64,000 nucleotides of DNA from the NCBI GenBank assembly GCA_030068145.1, contig JAPJBO010000010.1, positions 661,164 to 725,163 on the forward strand. Reading direction: 5' to 3'. The notes below the pieces were generated by a model. The model made no database searches, was not told the DNA's origin, and saw only the letters and a program-made list of their open reading frames with translations. This document shows positions 10,236 to 20,712 of this stretch, piece after piece (the first letter of the stretch is position 1; every line of letters starts with the position of its first letter). Source of the DNA: Diplonema papillatum (taxonomy: Eukaryota > Euglenozoa > Diplonemea > Diplonemida > Diplonemidae). Position numbers and translations under genes: made by a program.

Positions 10236-11479
10236 CGGGGTGAAGGCGGGGTGAAGGTTGATACAAGTCCACCATGAATCACAGGAGGTAGAACATGATT
10301 TTTCATGGTATTCAGGTTGAAAGTACGAATCACAGGACGTGGAACATGATTCGTAGGAATGCTGAGCACCTTGGCTCCGTACTTGGAGAGCGAATTCCGT
10401 CGATCGTAGCGCAGATGACTTTACGCAGGATGATGTTATGCAGGATGATGTAATATTACCCCTCTCTTCCCTCTTTGCCCTCCCGAAAGGAGTGAGTACA
10501 CTGGCTGCATGTTGAATGATGGTGTTTGCGAGTAAATTGCTTCCCGTTGACCGTTTTTGCTGCGGCAGTCTTACCTTTGCGTCTGACGCTGGTTCATTTT
10601 TCGCTTTAGCTTCCGTTCCGGTGGTACTCCGCATACAGCCTTGATACATGTTGTTCGAGAACGAGGGAAAAAAAGGTGGTGCATCGTAAAAAATGGATGG
10701 AGGTAGACGCTGCAACAACGAACGATATGGTTGAAAGGGCTGACTGTGGTGTACCTGAGGATGCAAATACCATGCCTGCCCACGGATTCTGATACGCCGC
10801 TAATTGGAAGAGGTAGGACCGGACCTGGTACAAGTGGTACAGCCGCGAACACGTGTTCTGCCAGTTACAACTTGCGGAATCCGCCCGCGACTCCATGTCG
10901 CCACCTCGTCGGAGTTTGAAGTGAAAAGAGGTGCTCATGCTTGACATGACACCGCACGAATGCAACAAGAACCCGAGCACGTGTGATAAATGCAACCTCA
11001 GGCTTACCTCCAACCTCAGAAACCCGGCACCCGTTCTTCATGCAGCCGTAAGGTCCCCCGGACTCTCGAATTGGAGGTTTCGCAGCCCTTCAAGCAGAAC
11101 GCTTAATGACATCTTCGGTCCTTTTGCATGGGTTTGATCTTTTTGTTGTCCGGAGACCGAGCCACAGCGTCACCTAAACTGTTCGGTTCTGGTCTATGTG
11201 GTGGTTCATATCGTCGGTTGAAGAAGGAATAAGCAGCACAGAGACTGCGTTGCGTAAATGGTGGATATGTGGTGACTCACATCGTCGGTTGAAGAGGTGG
11301 TCCAGAAGGAATGTGGGTCATAAGCAGGCATGGCGTGGGTTACAGTGTGTAAAATGTTAAGCTTCGGCAAAGGTATTTCAGAACAGACTGGGGGGAATAC
11401 GTGAGGTAGTTCAGAAAGGACATAGGGAAAACGTGGTGGATTCATCATGTTGGGGTTTTGCGCGAAGCATGCAAGGCAA
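10236..11479. other. central part of the TIR element, no recognised gene
   Basis: Contains short direct repeats (AATCACAGGA(G/C)GT near 10277 and 10327; a 44-bp duplication near 11200 and 11270 with CATATCGTCGGTTGAAGA and CACATCGTCGGTTGAAGA). No ORF with recognisable features. Confidence 0.4.
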
Positions 11480-12140
11480 CTTCAAAATGCGTCGGACATG
11501 TAAGGGTAACTTCAAAATATGTCGGACATATAAGGGACAATATGAAAATATGTCGGACATATAAGGGACATTCTGAAAATATGTCGGACATATAAGGGGC
11601 AATGTGAAACTATGTCGGACATATAAGGGACATTCTGAAAATATGTCGGACATATAAGGGGCAATATGAAACTATGTCGGACATATAAGGGACAACATGA
11701 AAATATGTCGGACATATAAGGGACATTCTGAAACTATGTCGGACATATAAGGGACATTCTGAAAATATGTCGGACATATAAGGGGCAATATGAAACTATG
11801 TCGGACATATAAGGGGAAGTTTGAAAGTATGTGAGGACATGTCCGAAAATATGTCGGACATACTTTCGGCTTCCAAAATAAGTCGGACATATAAGGGGCA
11901 TTCTGAAACTATGTCGGACATATAAGGACATGCGAGAAAACATCATTGAAACTATGTCGGACATATAAGGGACATTTTGAAAATATGTCGGACATATAAG
12001 GGGCATTTTGAAAATATGTTGGACATATAAGGGTAAGGTCAAAGATGTGTTGGGCATATAAGGGGCATTTTGAAACTACGATGTCAAAATGAAAATATGT
12101 CGGACATATAAGGGGGATTTGAAACTATAGCCGGACATTT
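11480..12140. repeat. 31-bp tandem array, right arm
   Basis: About 20 units of ATGTCGGACATATAAGGG plus a variable ACATTCTGAAA(A/C) part, inverted relative to 9873-10235. Near 11830-11940 the order is locally scrambled, suggesting internal deletions. Confidence 0.9.
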
Positions 12141-12234
12141 AAGGTAGTTTGCCCTTTTTTTTTTTTAGCGCGCGCCCAGATTTTTTTGAGGTGCCCGAGC
12201 GCGAGCCAAAAATAAAAAATAGTCAGCCCTTATA

Positions 12235-12845
12235 CAGTCTGAGTAGTAGTAGTAGTGGTCGTCAACCCTCGAATGGAATGGCAGTGGGAAACAAAAGGAG
12301 GGGTTGAGGGTCGACGTAGGCGCCAGGCCCCCACGAGGGGCTGGAGACAGATGCCTCCCAGGATACTTCGCTGCTTTCATCGGGAGGTGTCGCGACGCAC
12401 CTATCAGTTAACCACAAACCAGGACTGACTGCTGCCCTCTGCAGTTCTTTTGTGTCTTTGGGAACTTCTTGCCTCCGGTCTTCTCGCGGGTTCTTTTCCT
12501 GAACACCCGCTCTTTGTCCCGTTTTCTTTCGCTATGTCGCGATGGGATGACAGGTCCCACCTCAACAGCCCTTCTGTAGGATAGGATTGGCTCCCGCGAA
12601 CTTCTGATCCTTACCCAAGGGATCGTCCCCCGAGGAGGAGTGCAGGCATCAGGGACACGAAGCCACCCAGCCCGCTGGGCGTTGGGTGTGCAGAGCGTTT
12701 CCTACAACCAGCACTCAAGTACCGCGATACTCAAGCGCCGCCTGCCCCAGGTACGCAGTGGCACTCCAGAACAGGCGTCCCCCCTTATACACAAAGTACG
12801 TGCGCTCGGCTAAGGCCGGCGCGTGGCGAGACTGGAGGCAGCAGT
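12235..12845. other. intronic, no gene recognised
   Basis: A (GTA)n-like run at 12243-12256. The last ~65 bp (from 12781) are shared, inverted, with 28985-29050, where they again border the 16-bp satellite. Confidence 0.35.
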
Positions 12846-13372
12846 TAAAGTTCGGGGAACAGCAAAGTTCGGGCGAAGCTAAGTTCGGGCAATGCTAAGT
12901 TCTGGTGAAGCAAAGTTCGGGTGAAGCTAAGTTCGGGCGAAACAAAGTTCGGGCGAAGCTAAGTTCGGGTGAGCAAAGTTCTGGTGAAGCAAAGTTCGGG
13001 CGAAGGTGAAGCTAAGTTCGGGCGAAACAAAGTCCGGGCGAAGCTAAGTTCTGGGTGAAGCAAAGTTCGGACGTTCTGGTGAAGCTAAGATCGGGCGAAA
13101 CAAAGTTCGGCGAAGCTAAGTTCGGGTGAAGCAAAGTTCGGGCGAAGCTAAGTTCTGGTGAAGCAAAGTTCGGGCGAAGCTAAGTTCGGGTGAAGCAAAG
13201 TTCTGGTGAAGCTAAGTTCGGGCGAAACAAAGTTCGGGCGAAACAAAGTTCGGGCGAAGCTAAGTTCGGGTGAGCAAAGTTAGGTGAAGCAAAGTTCGGG
13301 CGAAGCAAAGCTCGGGTGAAGCTAAGTTCGGGCGAAACAAAGTCCGGGCGAAGCTACGTTCGGGTGTAAAGT
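12846..13372. repeat. 16-bp satellite array (copy 1)
   Basis: Alternating 16-bp units GAAGCTAAGTTCGGGC and GAAACAAAGTTCGGGC with (C/T)TGG variants, over 30 units. An inverted copy lies at 28640-29008. The same unique flank (GCGTGGCGAGACTGGAGG) abuts both arrays. Confidence 0.9.
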
Positions 13373-13553
13373 TTGGCCTCGTACCCGGGGCCCAGCACGG
13401 GGGGGGGCCGCCCTGGGGCAGCCTTTTCCCGCCGCCCCCCCCTCCGGTATTTCTCCGGGGGGCTGAGAAACTCCGCAAAAAACGCAAATTTCGGGCACAT
13501 CAGGCCCCGAAACGACAGCAAACCTCGAAATAATCTTCGACCGGAAAAGTGTC

Positions 13554-13618
13554 ATGGGCGGGATTTGAACCCGGACACACCGGCCTGAAGGCCGACACCC
13601 GCTCACTCTGCCACCCAT
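13554..13618 (-). tRNA. tRNA-like sequence, probably a pseudogene or SINE head
   Basis: On the minus strand an 8-bp stem ATGGGTGG/CCGCCCAT encloses an A-box-like TGGCAGAGTGAG and a B-box GGTTCAAATCC. The middle is a GGCCTTCAGGCC hairpin that does not give a normal 5-bp stem and 7-nt loop, and the total is too short for a standard tRNA. I read it as tRNA-derived. Confidence 0.35.
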
Positions 13619-13803
13619 ATACATTTTCCCTTTTTTTTTTTTGGGTAAACGTCTCAGGGTACCCCGTTTTCTATGGTAGTCGCCTCTCCCTGGATCGTAT
13701 TTGGGCCACTTTGGCACCCACACGGTCAACCTGTGCAGCCGTTTTTTACAGAGACTGGGCTAGGAGTTGCATTCAGGAGCCAATCCCTGAACACCTGAAA
13801 TAG

Positions 13804-13885
13804 TGGTTGAGGAGGAATCGAACCGCGGTCGAATGGGATAAATGGGATAATAGTCCGACGTCCTAACCACTAGACCAGGAGCCCC
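13804..13885 (-). tRNA. second tRNA-like sequence, possibly with an intron
   Basis: On the minus strand it reads CTCCTGGTCTAGTGGTTAGG (a classic D-arm) and later GCGGTTCGATTCC (a classic T-arm). The anticodon stem GTCGG/TCGAC can pair around about 22 nt containing a duplicated ATCCCATTT-type segment, which would leave room for a loop plus a short intron. The T stem is poorly paired, so function is doubtful. Confidence 0.4.
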
Positions 13886-14084
13886 CCTCAGGGGGAGAAA
13901 AAGCCAGCTCCGCGCTATTATCCAGTTCAAAACAATACACTTTTTTAGTGTAGAGAAAAGTGGGGTTGGCTCGAATAGAGGCTATTCACATTGCATGTTC
14001 ATAGACCTCCAGTCTCGAAAAATAAAACAGAACTCAAGCTAAACCACTATACAACTACCCCCCCCCTAGTGCAGTGATGCTATC

Positions 14085-14475
14085 AAACGTTTGCAAACGT
14101 ACGTTTGACAAGATTTCTCAACGCAAGCGTTTGACAAACGTGCAAACGTCACGTTTGCCAATCGATGGACCGGAGTACACGACCTTTGATAGCACTTCTC
14201 CACGTGGCTGCACGCGGACACGACAAAAATAAGGGAACAAGACATCTTTCTGGTTCTCCTTGAGTGTGCACAGGGAGATGCTAGCCTTCAGCAAGTGTTC
14301 CCTCCCACTTTGTGGGCCCCAGGCATGACGATCCTGCCCTCGTGGCTCGAGTGTTCACAAGCCGACCGTACACTCGGATCCCCACTGCAGGCGCAGTCAG
14401 CGCCCCACTCACGTTTGACATGAATTTTTCAAACGCAAACGTTTGTCAAACGTTCAAACGTTCAACGTTTGCCAT
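14085..14475. repeat. pair of AAACGTTTG-rich repeats
   Basis: Two direct copies of about 60 bp (14108-14160 and 14411-14474), rich in CAAACGTTTG palindromes and sharing ACGTTTGACA at the start and ACGTTTGCCA at the end, separated by 250 bp of unrelated sequence. No ORF. Confidence 0.65.
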
Positions 14476-14479
14476 GATC

Positions 14480-14905
14480 ACTGCCCTAGTGAGGCAGACG
14501 CTGGGCATCCCTATGGGTGCAAACGCATCCCCGGATATCGTCTGTTGCGCGAAAGAACGGAACTACGTCAAGCGACTCTTGGAAGACGGGGATACCCGAC
14601 GTGCGGCACTGCTTAGCCTGACCCGCCGCTTCATCGACGACTTGTGTTTCGGCACAAAGCTCCCGGTCAACCGCAGCTTGCAAAGCTTGAGTCGGAGGCA
14701 CAGTGCTACAACTCCGTCCGCTCTGCCCTGTGGCTGACCGTTTCGACGAGCTTGTGTTCAGCGCGAGCGCCAAGCCCCAAGATGCGCCACGCCATGATGC
14801 TTTAGTTTGGAAAATCGGTAGCCACTTGACCCGCAGACCTGTGGCTCTGCAGTACCGCCGAACATGTGAAGCTTGCTCCCCTGTAGCAGGCTTTCCCTGG
14901 TACAT
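14480..14905 (+). pseudogene. Penelope-like reverse-transcriptase fragment
   Basis: The frame around 14495-14660 reads QTLGIPMGANASPD, then ERNYVKRLLEDGD, then RRFIDDLCFG. GIPMG-x-N-x2-P followed by (R)(F/Y)IDDL is the RT signature of Penelope-like retroelements and relatives. Upstream and downstream parts are not in one frame. The 3' portion (14650-14880) is repeated in direct orientation at 27820-28078, outside the RT core. The fragment lies inside the hydrolase intron, next to the donor. Confidence 0.6.
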
Positions 14906-14946
14906 GAGGGCGGCAAAGGAGAAAAACAGAAATCAAGCGAGCAAAC

Positions 14947-15873
14947 CTCTTCGCCACCCACCAGCATAAGCAACGGAGGCAGACGCTTAAGCCATTCTTC
15001 GGGAGCGTGCGACGGAGACTTTACACCGTGCGGTTGCCTGCCGAAATGTGAGATAATCGCATTCTTGCACCAATCAACGTCATTTTCTGTCTCGTGCGGG
15101 CAACTCAGGTCAGCTATCGCCGAAAAGGTTACTGCTGCTGTTGGCAGCTTGACAGCCATAGGCAGCGGCGTTTCGTGGTCAATCTCGCCTGCGATGATGG
15201 CGTGAAGGGCAGCCAGCACCAGTGTTCCGCCCATGGACATGCCGACGACGTACACTTCTTGAGCTTCATGCCGACGATGCGGACCGTGGGTCCAGGTGAA
15301 TTGAATCGCTTCGATAACATCCTCGATCTGCTCTCGCAAACCGGTCTCCGGCGGCAAGCGATAATCTACTGTCAACACCGGCATCATCGTCGCGTTTGCG
15401 AGTCTCGAGGCAAATGCGCGAGTTTGGTCCAGGCCGGTCGTTCCGTTACCGTGGATGTACAGAACCCTTTCCTGCGACGACTTCACAGCATGCGGAAGAA
15501 TCCACTCGGCGCCTCCTCGCTGGACACCATTTCTTACCCAGGGTTCTCCCAGTGGACGGTGCTCCGGAACAACGTACGTACTTTTGAGCAGCTTCGTGTC
15601 GCGGCTGGGTAGAAGCCCGCTCTTTTGAAGGTCATACAAGCACTTTGCTGCCGCCGACGCTGCAGAAACAGTGGTGCCGGTCACTTTGCACATCAAGTCC
15701 GAAGCGACGCTTGACATGTGGTGTAAGGTATCGACTCGTGTTCGCACGCTTAGCCCGACATGTAGGTTCGCCAAAAGTGCCCCGACCACAGCCGCAAGGG
15801 CAACAAGAAAGGCGACTTTGCCAACGCCAACAAACCCACCTTTGTTCGCATCAGTGGATCGGGGTTCCGGCAT
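14947..15873 (-). CDS. two-domain alpha/beta-hydrolase (HSL-like), exon 1
   Basis: Exon 1 encodes residues 1-309 from a clear ATG. Residues 18-40 form one hydrophobic segment (GKVAFLVALAAVVGALL), a signal anchor, so the protein is probably a type II membrane protein with its catalytic part in the secretory lumen or outside. Domain 1 has HGNG (141-144) in place of HGG, TVDYRLPPE, and nucleophile motif GMSMGG (Ser213) in place of GDSAGG; its histidine is supplied by exon 2. The exon ends VGGEE before the donor GTTTGC. Read without splicing, the frame runs on 60 codons into intron sequence with no hydrolase character. Domain 1 departs from the HSL consensus more than domain 2 and may have altered or reduced activity. 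Together the exons give 705 residues. Confidence 0.85.
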
Positions 15874-18426
15874 TTAGTTGTCTTCACCGGTTAACCTTCG
15901 ACTTTAAAAGTGTGGGGCGCAGTCGGGGGGGGGACAAGACGGGAAAACGCGGTATTGCGGCGCATCTGTCCCACACCAAGCTGCTTGCAACTCAGTATTC
16001 GGTGTGTTCGACCTTTCACGTACCCTTGTTTGGAACCCTCAGATGGGCAGTATGAAACAGCGCAGCTAACGGACGAACCCTCTCCGATTGTCCGGAAGAT
16101 CATTTTGGGTCTTTGGGTCTGGAAGTTATGTTGCCCGATCGCATCCGCTCTTCCGACCTGCAGGCCTGCAGCGCCAACTCGGAATCGCCACGCCCGGAGG
16201 CTCTTGTAGGGCTCGTAGTTTGTTCTATGTTTGAGGTGGCAGAGCGTCTGCCTTGATCCGTTGAAGCCGACATGTATCTTGCCTAAACGGCACAGACCCC
16301 AGAGTTCTCAAAGCTGGTCGCAAGCTCCCCTGCCCACGAGGCTGGTGCCCAAGACTACTGTAGCAGCTCCACTTTTGCACCTTCCGCAACTACTACCGTG
16401 TCGACATGAAGGGATAACAGAAGACTGTCTGTTTACTGGAAGAGGCATGCATACTGCACGTCTTGTCGAAAAATGTCGAGTGTTGCGTTTGGTACTGCTT
16501 CGTGAGAGCGAAGTAGTTTCATGATGCTGCAGGTATCCGGTCGAGTCACGTGCTTTGCGTATTGAGGTATCTCGCAGATCTGATCCAATGGTGCTAAGGG
16601 GGAGACGAGGGTAAACCGCAGACAAAGACAAGCGACGAGCGCAGCTTTGGGTGTGCCAAAAGGCAGAAAGATAAGAGAGTCAAAAATAATAGAAGAGGAA
16701 AAAGTCCGCGCAGGCCTAAAGGCCGGCTGTAAAAAAGACGGCATCCGAACCAGTCGGTTTGGGGCAATTCCTGTGGGATAGAACTTTTGGTCCTCACTTG
16801 CAGTTGCTCCTGGGATCCCAATTTCCGCGGAGATAGTAGAAGAGTGAAGACAGCACGCCCGTTCGAAATGGTAGCCGACGACGTTTAACAAAGAAGAAGA
16901 GCACGCGAGAACAAAACTCTACAGTGGGCGGCCGCTCCGCCACGCGCCAATCTCACGTCTCCACACGAGCATAAGAAAAAAGAGAACCGGTCGACAAGTT
17001 TGGCCGACAAGTGTCCCGGAGAAGAGAGCGACCCTGAGAAGCTCCCGCCGTTAAAAGAAAGCGTGCCCCCCCCCGTGGGTTTGGCGAAGCCGCAACTTCT
17101 TTGAAGGCTGGGAAGCAAGATCTTCTCTTCGCCGCAAACCCGAGACTACTGCCAGCAGCTCACTGAGCCCGAGACCGCCTGGTTGTGCAGTGCAACTACA
17201 CATTCTTCTCTAATCATGCAACCCAGGGTGCAGGACAAGCAGTTGGCCCGATGCCAGCGGTGGCGAGTCCATGGATCACACTTTTCGTCTTGGAAAGTTG
17301 GCTCGATCCAGGCGCTAGCCAAGGCCAGTCTGATCTGAGAGAGGGTAAAACCTGATGGGGCTAGAAAAGGAACTGGATACAGCAACTCTGGAGCTAGCGC
17401 TCCGCGCGATCTATGAAGGGTGGTACTGGTGTCAAGCAAACTTCGTCGGGTTGAAAGCGCTATACGCATACGGCCTGTGAACAAGCCAGCGTGTCCAAAG
17501 TGGGCGTTAGCCATGGCTGAAAAAGCATGGAAAAGCAAAGACTCGATTCACTTACCTCTTTTGTTGGTCTTACTGCTCTCCTGGATACTGCCTCTCCATC
17601 TGCGAAGCCAATAATCGTGCACCGGACATTTGAACAAAAGAACACGCCAACGCGCAGTGTGAGTGTATCGTCACAGATTCTCGCATTCTCGTTAGTGTGT
17701 TGTCCTTTGACTATGCCTCTCATCTCACCTTGAAGCCATGGCTGTGCCACGAATGCTATTCATACGCTAGCGTCTGGCGATGTGCATGTGCCACAGTCGC
17801 GAGGTTCGTTACTTCGCCGGAGGTATTCCCCTGCCCTGGGGGGCTTGGATTATCCACGGGTTGTGCTCGTGGACTCCTTCAACTTCGCACGGTCCTAGCG
17901 TCCCGGTCGCTCTTCGTTCTCAATCTGCGCAGTGCATCTCTCCTGCCTGAGTGCTTGCGCTCCTATCCTGGGTGGGTAGTGCGTCTGAAATCCCTCTTGG
18001 GACTCATTTGCACACAACTGAGTACCACACGAATATTCTTGCATTCTAGCTGTCTGCGTTGAGTCAGAGGCAAGAGTTTGACTTTCGGAGAAGGAAGAAC
18101 GTTGGGCACCGCCCATGAATTTCGCATGGTAGCAAGTTGAAATCAAAGGCTGAGGCTCATCATATGTAAATTGGAAGGTCGGAGAACTGTGCAGCAAAGG
18201 CCTGACAGTGTCGTTGATGCAACGCTTTTACACGCATGCTACGACACGCCAGCTTGACGAACCGTGCTGTGGCAGAGGAAATCGTAGGAGGAACGCACAA
18301 GGAAGCCGCAGCTGGAGAAGTTGGCAGGCATAGTAGCGGACCAGATGAAGAGAGCTCGACAAGCATATTTCGGCGACCAGTATGCAAACCCTGACAGGAA
18401 GCAAATATTCGTTGTCGAAAAAATAT
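15874..18426. other. no gene recognised; decayed repeats
   Basis: Short ORFs only. The stretch 17697-17780 resembles 45583-45665 (GTCCTTTGAC and CCTCTCATCTCACCTT are shared), so at least part is a dispersed repeat. The first ~60 bp are the 5' flank of the hydrolase gene. Confidence 0.35.
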
Positions 18427-18468
18427 TACCTAAAAGGAAAAATGATGGATCAGTATAATTCGTTGTCA

Positions 18469-18533
18469 TTTACCCCCCCCCCCCCTGAGGCCTAAATTTT
18501 GGCCGAGGGGGGTAATTTTCAGGGGGGGTAAAG
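18469..18533. repeat. poly-C/poly-G foldback
   Basis: ATTTACCCC... with 14 Cs faces GGGGGGGTAAA around a GGCCTAAATTTTGGCC core. Confidence 0.6.
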
Positions 18534-19289
18534 GACATGCACTGTCCTGGGGCACCTGCAGGGCGGCTTCAAAACTCCCTGGCTTAAGAAGTGTGCGTAG
18601 TTTTCTGAGAAGAAATCTGCCTTGTCAGTGTTGTCTTCAGACATAACACTTGGTGCATTTTACTGGGGCGCCGACAACGCCACACTCCTGGCTCGAAGTG
18701 GGAAAAACACACAAAACAAAAGTCAGCTCCCGGAAAAGTATCTCTGATTCGCCATTTCGTGCAAAGTGCTTCTGCACACAGCGTAAATATGATGGATAAT
18801 GCAATCTACCGTATGCGGGTTTAATATGAAACGTGTATAGTACGAAACGGTTTTAATACGAAACATAGCAAACATTAAGAAACACCCCGGATCTGAAGCT
18901 ATGAAACATTAACACGTTTTGATTAAAAACTGCACTTCCATAGGGGTTTTGAGGGGTTTTGTAGTTGGAGTAAACTGGGGCTTGACAGTAAAAAAGGACG
19001 CAGGAAAATTGACAGAAAATCTGAACCCGTCAAAAAAGAAATAGAGCGAAGCAGATTCGACAATCCGGGCGAGTTTCGTGGTAACCGGGTTGGGTGACGC
19101 AAATTTACTGGAAGAGAAAGTTTCCGATCCAACAGAAGATGAGGCCGACCAAGGTCTTCGTTGAAGACAGCCCCCAGCCCCCAGGCAGTGTTGGCGGTGG
19201 CTCCCAGCTCTTGGGAGCTGGTTCTTCTGGCTCTTTGGGAGCTGGGAAGAGCCAGCGGGAGCTGGGTGTCTGGTGAAAATTGTGCTCGT

Positions 19290-19925
19290 GCGTGCAGCGG
19301 ACCTTTTTTGACGATTCTTAGCTCGCGACAAGCTCCGATGAAGAGAACCGTGAAGAATGGACCCGGGGACCAAGAAGTATGCGTGGTTCGCGGGTCTTTA
19401 CGAGATGCAGGGCACCGGACATGGAAACCACCAGGTTTGTGACGGGAAGGACGGGAATCGATCCCCTGGGTGGTGCCGTTTTTTTCGCTGTCCACGGAGC
19501 AGACCTTTTTCGACGACTTTTTGCTCGCGATCAGCTCCGATGAAGAGAACCGCGAAAATAAGACCTGGGGCTCAGAAAGTACGTGCGTGGTTCCCGGGTC
19601 TTTACGCTATGTAAGGGCACCGGGCGTGGAAACCACCATGCGTGTTGAGAAGGGCGGGAATCGATCCCCTGAATGGTGACATTTTCCCTCTGGTCCACGT
19701 AGCAGACTTTTTTCGACGAATTTCCGCTCGCGATCAGCTCCGATGAAGAGATCCGTGAAAAAATTAGACCGTGGATTACAAAACATGTGCGTGGTTTGTG
19801 GGTCTTTGTAAGAGACAGGGCCCCGGCGCGGAAACCACCGGTGTGCATCGAGAAGGACGGGAATCAATCCCCCGAGTGGTGACATCTTTTTACTGGTCCA
19901 GTGATCAGCTCCGATGAAGAGATCC
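19290..19925. repeat. ~200-bp tandem repeat, about four units
   Basis: AGCTCCGATGAAGAGA recurs at about 19333, 19534, 19737 and 19907 (spacing ~201, 203, 170). Each unit also has GACCTTTTTNGACGA, GTGCGTGGTT and GGGAATCGATCCCC. The array is flanked by the inverted pair 19180-19265 / 20010-20100. Confidence 0.8.
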
Positions 19926-20157
19926 GCAAAAAATAGACCCGGATATCCAAGAAAAATGTGGAAATGTTTTCTCGCATTTTGGGGAAATTTTGAGATGGTT
20001 TTTTATTGTGACCGCTGGCTCCCGCTGGCTCTTTCCAGCTCCCGAGCTGGCTCCAGCTCCGAGAGCCACCGCCAACACTGCCCCAGGCCACCGGTTGCGG
20101 GGACAACGTTCTCGCCGAACTCCATCGCAACTTCAACGAATGTCTCGTACTGAGTGA

Positions 20158-20712
20158 ATGCGCAGATTGCATCAACGTTCTGACTTCGCTGATTTTGACC
20201 AAGAGCTTGAAGAACTGGCAAACGATGAATGCGTTGCTGTGGAGGTGGATGCGGTCCGTGCTAGTCTTGGGGCTGGCGAGCACGAGAAGAAGCTGGATGG
20301 TAATCACCTGGAGAGGCTTTACTCCTTCTTTAAAAAAGGGCAACTCCGCCTTTGCTTGCGCTGCCCTTCCATACGACCGGCTTACCCGACGCGTGCCCGC
20401 CTAATGAACACCTTCGTGAACACTAGCGTGTCAGGAACTCGTGGTTGGCACTGGATGCTTGTAACAACTGACCGATCGCTCCGAAGATGCGTTGTATCTT
20501 GCTCGCTTTCTGACTTTTGCGGAAGCAAGATAGTCAGCCACCTTGCAACGGTCTTTTCCGCCGACACCGACTCTTGGTTCATAGAGACGGACGCTCGAGG
20601 ATGTCAACAAGACGATTGGAGCTGCGGTTACCATTCCTGGCATCCCAGAGCCCGCCCACGCCTGTCGTCTTCATGCACAAGTGCCAGAACGCTCTTGTCG
20701 CTTATACTCTGA
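20158..20712 (+). CDS. Ulp1-like (C48) cysteine protease domain fragment in a transposon
   Basis: A 184-codon ORF from ATG. The motifs appear in the C48 order: His98 in GWHWMLV, an acidic Asp119 after a beta-strand-like VVSCSLSD, then Gln150 and Cys156 in CQQDDWSCGYH. In Ulp1/SENP proteases the glutamine sits six residues before the catalytic cysteine, as here. After about residue 160 the frame loses the fold and becomes low-complexity, so the C-terminal part is probably frameshifted; the N-terminal end is also uncertain. Several families of plant and protist DNA transposons carry captured Ulp1 proteases. Adenovirus-type proteases are distant relatives, but no other gene of such elements is seen here. 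Confidence 0.55.
   Translation: MRRLHQRSDFADFDQELEELANDECVAVEVDAVRASLGAGEHEKKLDGNHLERLYSFFKKGQLRLCLRCPSIRPAYPTRARLMNTFVNTSVSGTRGWHWMLVTTDRSLRRCVVSCSLSDFCGSKIVSHLATVFSADTDSWFIETDARGCQQDDWSCGYHSWHPRARPRLSSSCTSARTLLSLIL

Larger units (their letters stand above)
8910..12232. mobile_element. TA-flanked TIR element with inverted subterminal satellite arrays
   Basis: Left terminus TAGGGGCTGACTATTTTT and right terminus (minus strand) TAAGGGCTGACTATTTTT, continuing into a matching TTTTTGGCTCGCGCTCG. The target duplication is TA (8908-8909 and 12233-12234). Inside each end is an array of 31-bp units in opposite orientation (9873-10235 and 11480-12140). The interior has a LINE RT fragment on the left and about 1.2 kb of unrecognised sequence in the middle. 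No transposase was recognised, so it is probably non-autonomous or decayed. Confidence 0.8.
8881..14946 (-). other. 6,066-bp intron of the hydrolase gene, filled with mobile DNA
   Basis: The donor is GAG|GTTTGC at 14946 and the acceptor is ACACGCAG|GCA at 8881. Joining the exons gives VGGEE|ALVDETESYAKRA, which aligns residue for residue with VGDAEVSLDDTIEFYKRA of domain 2, with no gap, in phase 0. Inside are a 3.3-kb TIR element whose right-hand end (by gene direction) is 29 bp from the acceptor, a 16-bp satellite, two tRNA-like sequences and an RT fragment. The split is inferred from domain homology; no transcript evidence is available. Confidence 0.75.

Noticed and set aside
9873-12140. 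CRISPR-like regular repeats
   Set aside because: The units are contiguous 31-bp satellites with no unique spacers, lie in a eukaryotic TIR element and have no cas genes.
13554-13618. Selenocysteine tRNA (a TCA could be read in the loop)
   Set aside because: Too short, with no long acceptor or variable arm; the TCA sits in a tetraloop hairpin, not a 7-nt anticodon loop.
14758-14946. 3' extension of the exon 1 ORF as coding
   Set aside because: After GEE the reading has no hydrolase features and overlaps the RT fragment on the other strand; a donor site fits.
20158-20712. Evidence for a Polinton-type element from the protease motif
   Set aside because: The motif fits Ulp1 (C48) proteases, the element is 2.1 kb with a TA duplication, and no other gene of such elements is seen.
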